In this document: positions 9,601-16,868 of the stretch, piece by piece
How the letters are laid out: every line of letters begins with the position of its first letter
Position numbering within the stretch: the first letter of the stretch is position 1
NCBI RefSeq assembly: GCF_001931685.1
Contig: NZ_MOOY01000008.1
Location: forward strand, 186,001-250,000
Direction of reading: 5' to 3'
Source: Pararhizobium arenae
GTDB lineage: Bacteria; Pseudomonadota; Alphaproteobacteria; Rhizobiales; Rhizobiaceae
DNA length: 64,000 nucleotides
Notes under the pieces: generated by a model
What the model was told of the DNA's origin: nothing
What the model saw: the letters and a program-made list of their open reading frames with translations, nothing else
Databases searched by the model: none
Translations under genes and position numbers: made by a program

Positions 9601-9842
9601 TGACGGCGCTGACCGCCGTGCTGGCCTTGATCCCGATCTCGCGCGGCATCTTCTGGGGGCCGCTCGCCTATGCGATGATGGGCGGCATTCTGGTGGCGAC
9701 GGTGCTGACCATTCTGGTATTGCCGGCGGCTTACGCCCTGTTCTTCGGCCGCGAGCCGAAGACGAAGGACGATCCCTCCGAGGAGCAGTCCCCACCGGCT
9801 GAAGTAAATGAAAGATTTACGCCGGCGATCGCCGCAGAATAA
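6699..9842 (+). CDS. RND multidrug efflux pump inner-membrane subunit
   Basis: The 1047-aa protein has the standard RND layout of twelve membrane segments with two large periplasmic loops. The proton-relay region of the fourth membrane helix reads GLLVDDAMIVVEMME with the paired aspartates intact, and the C-terminal half contains GVIALLGIIIRNSIILIDQID. It resembles the AcrB/HAE1 branch, in the shorter form common in alphaproteobacteria. The ATG at 6699 matches the family N-terminus (TTSAADKRSFNLSRWAI); an ATG at 6654 adds a basic stretch with no counterpart. It is co-transcribed with the adaptor, and a perfect terminator hairpin follows. Confidence 0.92.
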   Translation: MTTSAADKRSFNLSRWAIGHPSIARFLFGLIIVAGVFGLMNMGQKEDPDFTFRVMVIQASWPGASIEEMQDQVVNKIERKLQETPHLDFVRSYTRAGSAIITLQVKGDTDADDVADAFYQVRKKVGDISSELPSGLYGPYFNDEFGDTFITLHSIAGDGYSYPELKKFAIQARDMLLTTPGVEKAVIIGDQPEKIFIDVSSKALAERGLTLDDVRNALSGQNDVDPAGTVDTGERSVRISVEGSVDKVDDIRELRLRAGDQVTRLGDIASVTQGLEDPFARKYRFNGRDSVQLGVVMAKGFNVVDVGKAVEETYQRFESALPYGVEIDQISNQPEVVTEAVSEFMKALGEALIIVLVVSFLSIGWRSGLVIAIAIPLVLAATFAIMYELGIDLQRISLGALIIALGLLVDDAMIVVEMMERKLEEGLVKIDAASFAYSSTAFPMLTGTLITTAGFIPVGFAESTAGEYVRSLFFVVGIALVVSWFVAVYFTPWLGYMILKQRHHAGDHHDVFDTRFYRRLRATVAWAVHHRIVVIAATLIAFAVSLWSFQFIPKNFFPQSSRPEILVDLWLPEGTSIKEVEVQAKALEARMMDDEDKRFIATYIGEGAPRFFLPLDQQLRNPNFAQLLVMAKDENARERLIVKLRTVLAEDFPSIRAKVDRLFLGPPTGWPVQMRVMGPDRAEVRRIADQVKQKFHDNPMLGAVHDDWLEPVPAMKLVIDQDRARALGVTSQRIRQMLQATMTGAPLGDFRDGEETVSIVAREPDENRKLLSAVNSVYIPTDLGGFIPLSQIAKVVPVMEQGIEWRRDRLPTITVRGTLPDNIQPNDVALKMYDEMQSLRDGLAPGYRVEIQGGAEDSAESQASIAAKAPIMLLVIVVLLMVQLQHFGKAMLVLATGPLGIIGAAAALLISGAPFGFVAILGVIALLGIIIRNSIILIDQIDQDIAAGMHRQEAIIGSAVRRFRPIMLTALTAVLALIPISRGIFWGPLAYAMMGGILVATVLTILVLPAAYALFFGREPKTKDDPSEEQSPPAEVNERFTPAIAAE

Positions 9843-9851
9843 ATCGAGCTG

Positions 9852-9882
9852 GGGAGGCAATTGCCTCCCCTTCGTCTTTTTA
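9852..9882 (+). terminator. Intrinsic terminator after the RND operon
   Basis: A perfect 20-base palindrome, GGGGAGGC-AATT-GCCTCCCC, is followed by TTCGTCTTTTT. It lies 10 bases after the pump stop codon. Confidence 0.88.
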
Positions 9883-10030
9883 GCGGTGACGCAAATTTAA
9901 TCAATCAGGCGCAAATTAAGGCAAAGTCGGCCGAAAACGGATCAAAATTGCCGTTGCTTCGTTTAGGGGGACCAAAGGGAGACTGGGAGCCCGCAAGGCC
10001 AATAAAGGCCTATGACGTAAGGATATCATC

Positions 10031-10120
10031 ATGGCTGCGTATATGATGAAGATGCTGCTGAATATCATGGCCGGGCTGTCGGTGGCGACGGCCATGGTGG
10101 TTTACATCGCCCTCGTTTGA
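10031..10120 (+). CDS. Possible 29-aa membrane microprotein
   Basis: ATG at 10031 is preceded by TAAGGATATCATC. The frame encodes a 29-residue, almost wholly hydrophobic peptide, AAYMMKMLLNIMAGLSVATA then MVVYIALV, ending in TGA. It looks like a single membrane helix. It lies alone between the RND terminator and the convergent DUF930 gene. Family unknown; the call rests on the ribosome binding site and hydrophobic pattern only. Confidence 0.4.
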   Translation: MAAYMMKMLLNIMAGLSVATAMVVYIALV

Positions 10121-10222
10121 GGGGCGGCATGTCGCGCAAAAGTGTGCAGCGGTTTTGCGATAACGACATGCGTCGAGTAAAATCTAAAGCAGGGAAGCGA
10201 TCTGAAAGATCGCGCGCATGCT

Positions 10223-10612
10223 TTAGGGATAGAGGTAATGCCCCTCCCACTGGTCGCGCGGAATCTGCTCGCCGATCTTGTATTTCAGCGATAGCACCTC
10301 GATGTGATCCGGCCCGGTCACGCATTTGAATTTCAGCCGATACCACTCGCCCTTGCTGCGGAAGACGGCGCCCGGAGCCTTGATCTGGTTCTTGTCGTAA
10401 ATCGGCTCGCCAAAACTGTAGGCGATCACCTTGTCCGGCTTGAAGCCGGTTTCGTCAGCATTGATCCTGTCCATGGCTTCCGTGTCGCAGCGCTGCTCCA
10501 GCCGGGTCTGCGGATCGAGCTTCTTGAACTGGCGAACGAGGGACTGGTCCATGGCAAGCGCAGGTGTCAGCAGCGTCGCGCTGAGAAACAGCGCGCAGAT
10601 GAGCGTCTTCAT
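10223..10612 (-). CDS. DUF930-type exported protein
   Basis: The 129-residue protein has a clean signal peptide (KTLICALFLSATLLTPALA, cleavage near residue 20). A soluble domain follows with QTRLEQRCDTEAMDRIN and a final IPRDQWEGHYLYP. This resembles the DUF930 family of periplasmic proteins in Rhizobiales. Two cysteines (in QRCDTEA and KFKCVTG) could form a disulfide. ATG 10612 follows GGAGATGGA; an ATG at 10639 would bury the signal peptide. Function unknown. Confidence 0.7.
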   Translation of the reverse strand: MKTLICALFLSATLLTPALAMDQSLVRQFKKLDPQTRLEQRCDTEAMDRINADETGFKPDKVIAYSFGEPIYDKNQIKAPGAVFRSKGEWYRLKFKCVTGPDHIEVLSLKYKIGEQIPRDQWEGHYLYP

Positions 10613-10723
10613 TCCATCTCCATCATCAAGACAGATCAATGATCCGGGCAGAACGGCCGCGAATCCCTTGCGCCATGAAGGCGGATTCTGTGTTCATTCA
10701 AAGGCAGAATCGCCTCATTGTGG

Positions 10724-11215
10724 CTACGCGACGCAAAGATCGGCCCACGCCGCGCCCGTCAGGCTGGCCATGCGCTCTGGCGAGATGCGAACCGCGGCGT
10801 GGATCGCGCCGGCGGCCGGGACGACCTCATCGAACGCCTTGAGCGAAATATCGCAGTAGATCTTGTGCGGCTTGTTCAGCCCAAAGGGGCAGACGCCGCC
10901 AACGGGATGACCAGTTTCAGCCTCCACCTCATCAAGAGCCAGCATGCGCGGCTTGGTCGAAAACTGTGCCTTGAATTTCTTGTTGTCGAGGCGCGCATCG
11001 CCGCGGGTGACGATCAGGATGACCTCGTCATTGATGCGCACGGCAAGGGTCTTGGCGATCTGCTCCGGCGCTACGCCGTGGCCTTCCGCCGCCTGTGCGA
11101 CGGTCGCCGTGCTCTGCTGAAGTTCGATGACCTCGATGTCAGGTGCGTGTTCGGCGAAGAAGGCTTTGACGGAAGAAAGGCTCATGGCGGGATGAATGAC
11201 CGGATTGGGGCTCAT
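10724..11215 (-). CDS. YbaK/EbsC-family aminoacyl-tRNA deacylase
   Basis: The 163-aa protein has the YbaK/ProX editing fold. HGVAPEQIAKTLAVRIND supplies the family lysine, and ETGHPVGGVCPFGLNKPHKIYCD matches the GGVxPFG signature. Such proteins hydrolyse mischarged aminoacyl-tRNA, usually Cys- or Ala-tRNA(Pro), in trans. ATG 11215 was taken; a second ATG at 11185 (SLSSVKAFF) is equally close to the family N-terminus and neither has a strong ribosome binding site. The exact editing substrate cannot be read from the sequence. Confidence 0.85.
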   Translation of the reverse strand: MSPNPVIHPAMSLSSVKAFFAEHAPDIEVIELQQSTATVAQAAEGHGVAPEQIAKTLAVRINDEVILIVTRGDARLDNKKFKAQFSTKPRMLALDEVEAETGHPVGGVCPFGLNKPHKIYCDISLKAFDEVVPAAGAIHAAVRISPERMASLTGAAWADLCVA

Positions 11216-11271
11216 GCCGGCGGCATGGCGCGAGGAGGGGCCGCAGTCGGGACGACCGCAGCCCGATCCTC

Positions 11272-11460
11272 TCAGTCGTCGTTCGAGGCGTCAAGATTTT
11301 CCGGGCGGATTCCCTGTTGATCGCTGGGCAGATATCCGTGGCTGGTAAACCAGTTCTCCAGGATCGCAGCAATGGCTTGCTCCCGCGACGTCATGCCCGG
11401 ATGATCGGATATGAAGGATTGCAGGGCATGTTCGATACGGGGCTCAAAACTTGCGGTCAT
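11272..11460 (-). CDS. Small hypothetical protein, 62 aa
   Basis: The frame starts TASFEPRIEHALQSFISDHP and contains SREQAIAAILENWFTSHGYL, which suggests three helices, possibly a ribbon-helix-helix-like fold. ATG 11460 follows CGGAGACATC, a good ribosome binding site. It sits 56 bases upstream of the deacylase gene on the same strand. No family was recognised. Confidence 0.55.
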   Translation of the reverse strand: MTASFEPRIEHALQSFISDHPGMTSREQAIAAILENWFTSHGYLPSDQQGIRPENLDASNDD

Positions 11461-11520
11461 GATGTCTCCGATGGATGGCGCTGCGGACATGTCCGCAGCG
11501 CGGAAGGTTGGTGCCGGAAG

Positions 11521-11775
11521 CTATGCTCGTTTGATGATCTTGATCAGCGCAAGCAGGATCACCGCGCCGATGGTCGAGTGGATGATCGCGGCAATGATGC
11601 CGGTGCCGAGAGAGACGCCGAGATAGGGAAACAGCGTGCCGGCAATGAAGGCGCCGATGATGCCGATGACGATGTTGCCGATCAGCCCGAAGCCGCCGCC
11701 GGAAACGATAAGCCCTGCAAGCCAGCCCGCAATGGCGCCGACGATCAGGAAAACGAGAATGCTTTCGATACCCAT
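11521..11775 (-). CDS. GlsB/YeaQ/YmgE-family small membrane protein
   Basis: The 84-residue protein has three hydrophobic helices with Gly-rich motifs: VGAIAGWLAGLIVSGGGFG, then GNIVIGIIGAFIAG, then a C-terminal helix ending KIIKRA. This is the pattern of the transglycosylase-associated (YeaQ/GlsB) family of stress-induced inner-membrane proteins. ATG 11775 follows AAAGGGACCATCC. The biochemical role of the family is unknown. Confidence 0.88.
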   Translation of the reverse strand: MGIESILVFLIVGAIAGWLAGLIVSGGGFGLIGNIVIGIIGAFIAGTLFPYLGVSLGTGIIAAIIHSTIGAVILLALIKIIKRA

Positions 11776-11909
11776 GGATGGTCCCTTTCCGTTGTATCCA
11801 AACGAGAAGATAGAGCGGGAATTGGAAAGCGTCAGGGGGAAAATGCAGGGAAGAGAAGAATTTGCTGCAGAATCTGGAGAAGGCGAAGTTTGCTGGCTGT
11901 GGGCGTGAA

Positions 11910-12025
11910 CGCCCCTCATCCGGCCTGTCGGCCACCTTCTCCCCGTTTTGACGGGGAGAAGGGACAAACGGCAAACTCCGTCGTCCCCTCTCCCCGCGGG
12001 CGGGGAGAGGGCTAGGGTGATGGGC
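11910..12025. repeat. RIME-like rhizobial intergenic palindromic element
   Basis: It begins CCCCTCATCCGGCC and contains two strong palindromes: CACCTTCTCCCC/GGGGAGAAGG, and CCCCTCTCCCC-GCGGGC-GGGGAGAGGG. It closes with CTAGGGTGATGGGC. The order and wording match the Rhizobium-specific intergenic mosaic elements (RIME) scattered through rhizobial genomes. It lies between the 3' end of rhaI and the GlsB gene. Confidence 0.8.
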
Positions 12026-12100
12026 AACCGCGAGAGCGGTAAATAGAAAGGCCCCGGAATCGCTCGCAGGGCCTCCACTCAATTCACTCTTACAAAAGGC

Positions 12101-13396
12101 TCAGACGATACCGCCGCCGCCGCTTTTCGATTCAGGCCGTTCGGCGGCCACCTTGGCGCGGTAACCGCTCTTGCGATAGGTTGCGACCGGGGTGATCGCG
12201 CCGCCATTTTCCAGGCGGGCCATCGCGAGGATCGGCTCGACATCGGTGCGGAAGGCCGCTTTCAGCGTTTCCGTCGCCATCAGTGCGTCGTTGCCGTCCT
12301 GATAGCCTTCCAGTGCCTTGCGATCGACCAGCAGCGCTTGAGCATAGGCGCGGCTGACTTCGGTCGCCGAGTTCATCAGGCTCTCGATCGGATCCGTGAC
12401 GTTGTGGCTCTGGTCGAGCATATGGGCCGGGGCAAAACCCTCCGCATGCCGTGTCTCCGCATCCACCAGTTCGTTGAAGACGAGGAACAGGCGGTAGGGG
12501 TCGATCGAACCCGTGTCGAGATCGTCGTCGCCATATTTGGAATCGTTGAAGTGGAAGCCGCCCAGCTTCTTGAACTGGATCAGGCGGGCCACGATCATCT
12601 CGATGTTGACGTTCGGCGCATGGTGGCCGAGATCGACGAGGCAGTGGGCCTTGGGGCCGAGTTCCTGCGCGATCAGGTAGTTCGTGCCCCAGTCCTGCAC
12701 GACCGTCGAATAGAAAGCAGGCTCGAACATCTTGTGTTCGGTGAAGACCTTCCAGTCCTCCGGCAGGGCTGCGTACACCTTCTTCATGGCGTCGAGGTAG
12801 CGCTCGAAGCTCTTGGTGAAGCTGGTCTGGCCCGGGAAGTTGGAGCCGTCGCCGATCCAAACCGTCAGCGCCTTCGAACCCAGCGCCTTGCCGATCTCGA
12901 TGCACTCGATGTTGTGATCAATGGCCTGCTGGCGGGTTGCGGCATCCACATGGGAGAGCGAGCCGTATTTATAGGAGTGTGCCTGATCCGGCGAATCCGA
13001 GAAGGTGTTGGAATTGACAGCGTCGAAGCCGAGGCCAAGGGCGTTGCCCTTTTCCTTCAGTTCCTTGAGGTCGCTGACCTTGTCCCACGGGATATGAAGC
13101 GACACGGTCGGCGTGGCGCGGGTGAGCTGCTGGATGACCGAGCAATCCTCGATCTTGTCGAAGATGTTGCGCGGCTCGCCCTTGCCCGGAAAGCGGGCAA
13201 AGCGGGTGCCGCCAGTGCCAACACCCCAGGACGGAACGGCAACACCGTAAGCGGCCACTTTCGCCTTGACGGTATCGATATCGATCCCGCGGCGGGCGAG
13301 TTGCTCTCCAAGGGCCTTGTAATCCGAAGAGAGGGTAACCCTGCCTTTGTCGTTTTCGGTTGCCAGCAGTTCCGGTGAGATTGCGAACTCTGTCAT
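12101..13396 (-). CDS. rhaI: L-rhamnose isomerase, rhizobial type
   Basis: The 431-aa protein is the rhizobial/Pseudomonas form of L-rhamnose isomerase, which converts L-rhamnose to L-rhamnulose. The TIM-barrel metal-site region includes VFTEHKMFEPAFYSTVVQDWG, HCLVDLGHHAPN and GGFHFNDSKYGDDDLDTGS, with the acidic and histidine metal ligands in place. ATG 13396 follows GGAGGAAACA. It lies downstream of rhaD on the same strand with the YqaE gene antisense in between, so rhaD-rhaI may be one transcript. It supplies the substrate of RhaK. Confidence 0.95.
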   Translation of the reverse strand: MTEFAISPELLATENDKGRVTLSSDYKALGEQLARRGIDIDTVKAKVAAYGVAVPSWGVGTGGTRFARFPGKGEPRNIFDKIEDCSVIQQLTRATPTVSLHIPWDKVSDLKELKEKGNALGLGFDAVNSNTFSDSPDQAHSYKYGSLSHVDAATRQQAIDHNIECIEIGKALGSKALTVWIGDGSNFPGQTSFTKSFERYLDAMKKVYAALPEDWKVFTEHKMFEPAFYSTVVQDWGTNYLIAQELGPKAHCLVDLGHHAPNVNIEMIVARLIQFKKLGGFHFNDSKYGDDDLDTGSIDPYRLFLVFNELVDAETRHAEGFAPAHMLDQSHNVTDPIESLMNSATEVSRAYAQALLVDRKALEGYQDGNDALMATETLKAAFRTDVEPILAMARLENGGAITPVATYRKSGYRAKVAAERPESKSGGGGIV

Positions 13397-13468
13397 TGTT
13401 TCCTCCGCATGTGAACTTTTTACCGTCTTTCGCGTTGCATGTGTCCCCAATCCAAACGGAGAACCCCC

Positions 13469-13627
13469 GTGGACATCGTACGTCTTCTGCTTGCCATCAT
13501 CCTGCCGCCGGTCGGCGTATTCCTGCAGGTCGGGCTCGGCCTGCATTTCTGGCTCAACATTCTTCTAACGCTGTGTGGCTACATCCCGGGCATCATTCAC
13601 GCCGTATGGGTCATCATGAGAAAATGA
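13469..13627 (+). CDS. YqaE/Pmp3-family small membrane protein, GTG start
   Basis: A GTG at 13469, preceded by CGGAGAACCCCC, starts a 52-residue protein, DIVRLLLAIILPPVGVF then QVGLGLHFWLNILLTL and a final IIHAVWVIMRK. This is the exact size and two-helix layout of the Pmp3/YqaE (UPF0057) family, linked to membrane potential and salt stress. The frame extends ten codons further upstream to an ATG at 13439, but that piece is not part of the family. It is encoded between rhaI and rhaD on the opposite strand. Confidence 0.88.
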   Translation: MDIVRLLLAIILPPVGVFLQVGLGLHFWLNILLTLCGYIPGIIHAVWVIMRK

Positions 13628-15727
13628 TCAGCGCGTAAACGACTGGGCGTTGCCCGCGTCGACGTTGATGATGTTGCCGGTGGACTTCGCCGACATGTCC
13701 GACGCCAGGAAGTAGATCGCCTCGGCGATATCTTCCGGGAACACGGAGAGCTTCAGCATCGAGCGCTCGCGATAGAGCTTTTCGAGACCTTCGGTGTCGG
13801 TGTTGTAGATCGCCGCGCGCTGTTCCTTCCACTCACCGCTCCAGATCTTCGAGCCGCGCAAAACGGCATCGGGGTTGACGACGTTGACGCGGATCTGCGC
13901 GCTCGCGCCTTCAAGCGCAAGGCAACGGGCGAGATGGATTTCGGCAGCCTTGGCCGTGCAATAGGCCGATGCACCCGGGGACGCCGCAAGGCCGTTCTTG
14001 GAGGCCACGAAGACGACGTTGCCGCCGGCCTTCTGGTTGCGGAAGATGCGGAAGGCGGCGCGGGAAACGAGGAAGTAGCCCGTCGCCAGAATGTTCATAT
14101 TCTTGTTCCAGAGATCGAGCGTCGTCTCCTCGATCACGGCCGAAGAGGCAAGGCCGGCATTGGAAACCAGAATGTCGAGACCGCCGAACTCCAAGAGGCC
14201 ATCGGCAAAACTCCTGTCGACGGCAGCTTCGTCCGTAACGTTCATGGTCACCGTGCGAACAAAATCCTTGCCATAGCGGCCGCCGAGTTCGGCATAGGCG
14301 TCCGCCAGCGCCGGTTCGTCGATGTCGGCGAGGATGACGCAGGCGCCTTCCGCCATCAGGCGATTGGCGGTTGCCTTGCCGATGCCGCCGGCGCCGCCGG
14401 TGACGAGAGCGATCTTGCCGGCCAGCATCTTCGGCTTCGGCATGCGCTGCAGTTTTGCTTCTTCGAGCAGCCAGTATTCGATGTCGAAGGCTTCCTGCTC
14501 CGGCAGGCCGACATAGGTCGAAACGCCTGAAGCGCCGCGCATGACGTTGATGGCGTTGACATAGAACTCGCCGGAAATCCGCGCCGTCGCCTTGTCCTTG
14601 GCAAAGGTGATCATGCCGACGCCGGGAACGAGGTAGACGACCGCGTTCGGATCGCGCATCGCCGGGCTGTTGTCGCGCTTGCAACGCTCGTAATAGGCGG
14701 CGTAGCCGGCGCGGTATTCGGCAATCGCCGCTTCAAGGCCGGCAAGGGTCTTGTCGATATCGGGGTTGGCCGGATCGAAGTCGATCACAAGCGGGCAAAT
14801 CTTGGTGCGCAGGAAATGGTCCGGGCAGGAGGTGCCAAGGGCGGCGAGCGGCTCAAGGTTCTTCGAGGTGACGAAATCGAGAACGGCCTGGCTGTCATCG
14901 AAATGGCCGAGCTTGCGCTCATCGGCGCTGATCATGCCGCGAATGACCGGCATCAGCTTTTGTGCGATAGCGCGGCGTTCGGCAGCCGGCAGCACCGGCA
15001 TGACGGCACCACCGAAGGCCGGCGCGGTGTTTTCCGTTTCGAACCAGGCGATCGCCTTGTTGATGATCTCGATGGTGGTCTCATAGGCTTCCTTGGCCGT
15101 ATCGCCCCAGGTGAAGAGGCCGTGGCTTTCAAGGATCAGGCCGCGTGCATTCGGGTTTTCTTCGCAGAACTTGCCGAGCCACAGGCCCAGTTCGTAGCCC
15201 GGACGCTTCCAGGGCAGCCAACCGATATCGTCACCGAAAATCTGCTGCGTCAGTTCGCGGCTGTTGATCGAAGCGGCAATCGCGATGATCGCATCGGGGT
15301 GCATGTGGTCGACATGCTTCTTCGGCACATAGGCGTGCAGCGGGGTGTCGATGGAAGCTGCGCGCGGGTTGAGGTTGAAGGTGCAATGGGGCAGGTAGCC
15401 AACCATCTCGTCTTCGAACTCGACGCCGCGATAGAGGTTCTTCAGCGCGTTCAGCTTGTCCATATAGAGTGTGGAAAAGCCGTCCATCTTGATCGTGCCG
15501 ACGTCACCGCCCGAGCCCTTGACCCACAGAACTTCGACTTCACCGCCACCGAGCGGGTCTTTTTCGATCACCTTCGCCGAGGTGTTGCCGCCGCCGTAAT
15601 TGGTGATGCGCTTGTCGGAGCCCAGCAAATTGGAGCGATAGAGCAGCTTTTCCGGCTCGCTCATGCCTGCCGCTTTCGCGTCGTCCCACAGATTGGCCAG
15701 CCGCAAACCTTGTTGCTTGTCGAGCAT
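13628..15727 (-). CDS. rhaD: Bifunctional rhamnulose-1-phosphate aldolase / short-chain dehydrogenase
   Basis: The 699-aa fusion has an N-terminal class II aldolase domain (about residues 20-400, zinc-site region VDHMHPDAIIAIAAS). A C-terminal SDR domain (about 430-699) has the nucleotide motif ALVTGGAGGIGKATA and active site SAYCTAKAAE. The aldolase splits rhamnulose-1-phosphate into DHAP and L-lactaldehyde; the dehydrogenase half is thought to oxidise the lactaldehyde. ATG 15727 follows GGGAGGAAATACCA. It diverges from rhaR, with shared operators between. The stop abuts the end of the YqaE gene (13627/13628). Confidence 0.94.
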   Translation of the reverse strand: MLDKQQGLRLANLWDDAKAAGMSEPEKLLYRSNLLGSDKRITNYGGGNTSAKVIEKDPLGGGEVEVLWVKGSGGDVGTIKMDGFSTLYMDKLNALKNLYRGVEFEDEMVGYLPHCTFNLNPRAASIDTPLHAYVPKKHVDHMHPDAIIAIAASINSRELTQQIFGDDIGWLPWKRPGYELGLWLGKFCEENPNARGLILESHGLFTWGDTAKEAYETTIEIINKAIAWFETENTAPAFGGAVMPVLPAAERRAIAQKLMPVIRGMISADERKLGHFDDSQAVLDFVTSKNLEPLAALGTSCPDHFLRTKICPLVIDFDPANPDIDKTLAGLEAAIAEYRAGYAAYYERCKRDNSPAMRDPNAVVYLVPGVGMITFAKDKATARISGEFYVNAINVMRGASGVSTYVGLPEQEAFDIEYWLLEEAKLQRMPKPKMLAGKIALVTGGAGGIGKATANRLMAEGACVILADIDEPALADAYAELGGRYGKDFVRTVTMNVTDEAAVDRSFADGLLEFGGLDILVSNAGLASSAVIEETTLDLWNKNMNILATGYFLVSRAAFRIFRNQKAGGNVVFVASKNGLAASPGASAYCTAKAAEIHLARCLALEGASAQIRVNVVNPDAVLRGSKIWSGEWKEQRAAIYNTDTEGLEKLYRERSMLKLSVFPEDIAEAIYFLASDMSAKSTGNIINVDAGNAQSFTR

Positions 15728-15780
15728 TGGTATTTCCTCCCGATCAAATTGGGCCCGGAGCATCGTCCAGGCGCATTCGT

Positions 15781-15795
15781 TGTGATCAGATCACA
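15781..15795. promoter_or_regulatory. Perfect palindrome TGTGATC-A-GATCACA in the rhaD-rhaR intergenic region
   Basis: Seven-base perfect arms flank a single base, 54 bases upstream of rhaD. It is a candidate operator for RhaR or for a CRP-like regulator, though the spacing is one base shorter than the usual CRP site. Confidence 0.5.
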
Positions 15796-15824
15796 TGGAT
15801 AAACGGTCGATGTCAATCATAAAC

Positions 15825-15838
15825 GATCAAAAATGATC
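15825..15838. promoter_or_regulatory. Inverted repeat GATCA-AAAA-TGATC between rhaD and rhaR
   Basis: Perfect five-base arms lie in an AT-rich stretch. It shares the GATCA half-site with the neighbouring palindrome, as expected if one repressor binds several operators. Confidence 0.45.
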
Positions 15839-15877
15839 ATATTGCGCTGCACAATGAAATTTTATGATTGCAGATGA

Positions 15878-15906
15878 TTGACAATGCGCGAACGTGATGG
15901 AAGATT
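15878..15906 (+). promoter_or_regulatory. Candidate sigma-70 promoter of the rhaR operon
   Basis: TTGACA (15878-15883) and AAGATT (15901-15906) are separated by exactly 17 bases, ending 19 bases before rhaR. Confidence 0.45.
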
Positions 15907-15925
15907 GCCGATATTGGAGGAGTGA

Positions 15926-16735
15926 ATGCACGAAAAAGAGCGACATAGGATTATTCTGTCCGCCGTTCAGGAAAAGCCGGTTGTCACGGTGCCTGAGCTG
16001 GTCGAGTTGACGGATAGTTCCGAGGCCACAATTAGGCGCGATATTGCGGCTCTGCATGTGCAGAAGAGGCTTCGCCGCGTGCGTGGCGGCGCCGAGGCGC
16101 TCCACCCGCCGCAGTTCGTCGGCCTTGCCGGCCGGCCCTTCAGCGTCAACGAAGGGCTGCATGCCCGCGAGAAGCAGGTGATTGCCCGCGAGGCCGTGGC
16201 GCTCTGTCAGGATGGTGAGCCGATCATCATCAATGGCGGCACGACGACCTTTCAGATGGTACACTTTCTGTCCAACCGCCGCATGCAGGTGTTCACAAAC
16301 TCGTTCCCGATTGCCGAGCATCTGCTCAAGCATTCTAAGAATACGGTGATGCTGTCCGGCGGCGTCATCTACCGCGAGCAGAACATCATCCTCAGCCCCT
16401 TCGAAAATGACGTGACGCGCAATTTCTATGCGCGCCGCATGTTCATGGGCGCGCAGGGCCTTGGGCCGCTGGGGCTGATGGAAGGCGATCCGCTGCTGAT
16501 CCAGGCGGAGCAGAAGCTGATCGATCAGGCCGACGAGTTGATCGTGCTCGCGGATTCTTCGAAATTCCACAGACGCTCCAGCCTCATCCTCTGCGGCTTG
16601 AAGCGGATCGCCACTGTGATCACGGATTCGAACATCGAGGACAGACATGCCGCGATGCTCGAAAGTGCCGGCGTCAATTTGGTGGTTGCCAATATGAAGT
16701 CGGACGCAAAGGAAAACGCTTCCTCGACGGCATGA
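15926..16735 (+). CDS. rhaR: DeoR-family regulator of rhamnose catabolism
   Basis: The 269-aa protein has an N-terminal DeoR winged helix (VPELVELTDSSEATIRRDIAAL) and a DeoRC sugar-phosphate sensing domain with INGGTTTFQMVHFL and VLADSSKFHRRSS. ATG 15926 follows GGAGGAGTGA. Position at the head of rhaSTPQUK and opposite rhaD matches the rhizobial rhamnose locus, where RhaR acts negatively. The inducer is probably a rhamnose pathway intermediate. Confidence 0.93.
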   Translation: MHEKERHRIILSAVQEKPVVTVPELVELTDSSEATIRRDIAALHVQKRLRRVRGGAEALHPPQFVGLAGRPFSVNEGLHAREKQVIAREAVALCQDGEPIIINGGTTTFQMVHFLSNRRMQVFTNSFPIAEHLLKHSKNTVMLSGGVIYREQNIILSPFENDVTRNFYARRMFMGAQGLGPLGLMEGDPLLIQAEQKLIDQADELIVLADSSKFHRRSSLILCGLKRIATVITDSNIEDRHAAMLESAGVNLVVANMKSDAKENASSTA

Positions 16736-16868
16736 GGCCGAAGGGGAAGGGGGGAGATCAACGGCTGGTTCCGACGCTTTTGCGGGAGGGGTGGCCAGTG
16801 AGATTGAAAGTCAAGCCGGACAAGGCGGGCCATCGGGGCTGCGCGCGGCTTATAGGGAGGAGAACGCA

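Noticed and set aside
8145..9860. Minus-strand open frame of 571 codons opposite the RND pump
   Set aside because: Shadow of the pump coding sequence; no ribosome binding site and no domain.
11910..12025. CRISPR-like or transposon-end interpretation of the palindromic repeat
   Set aside because: There is a single copy with two internal palindromes and no spacers, transposase or target duplication; it matches the RIME type of intergenic repeat.
15781..15795. CRP-binding site in the rhaD-rhaR region
   Set aside because: The palindrome resembles TGTGA-N6-TCACA but has five central bases, so a CRP call is not justified; kept only as a palindrome.
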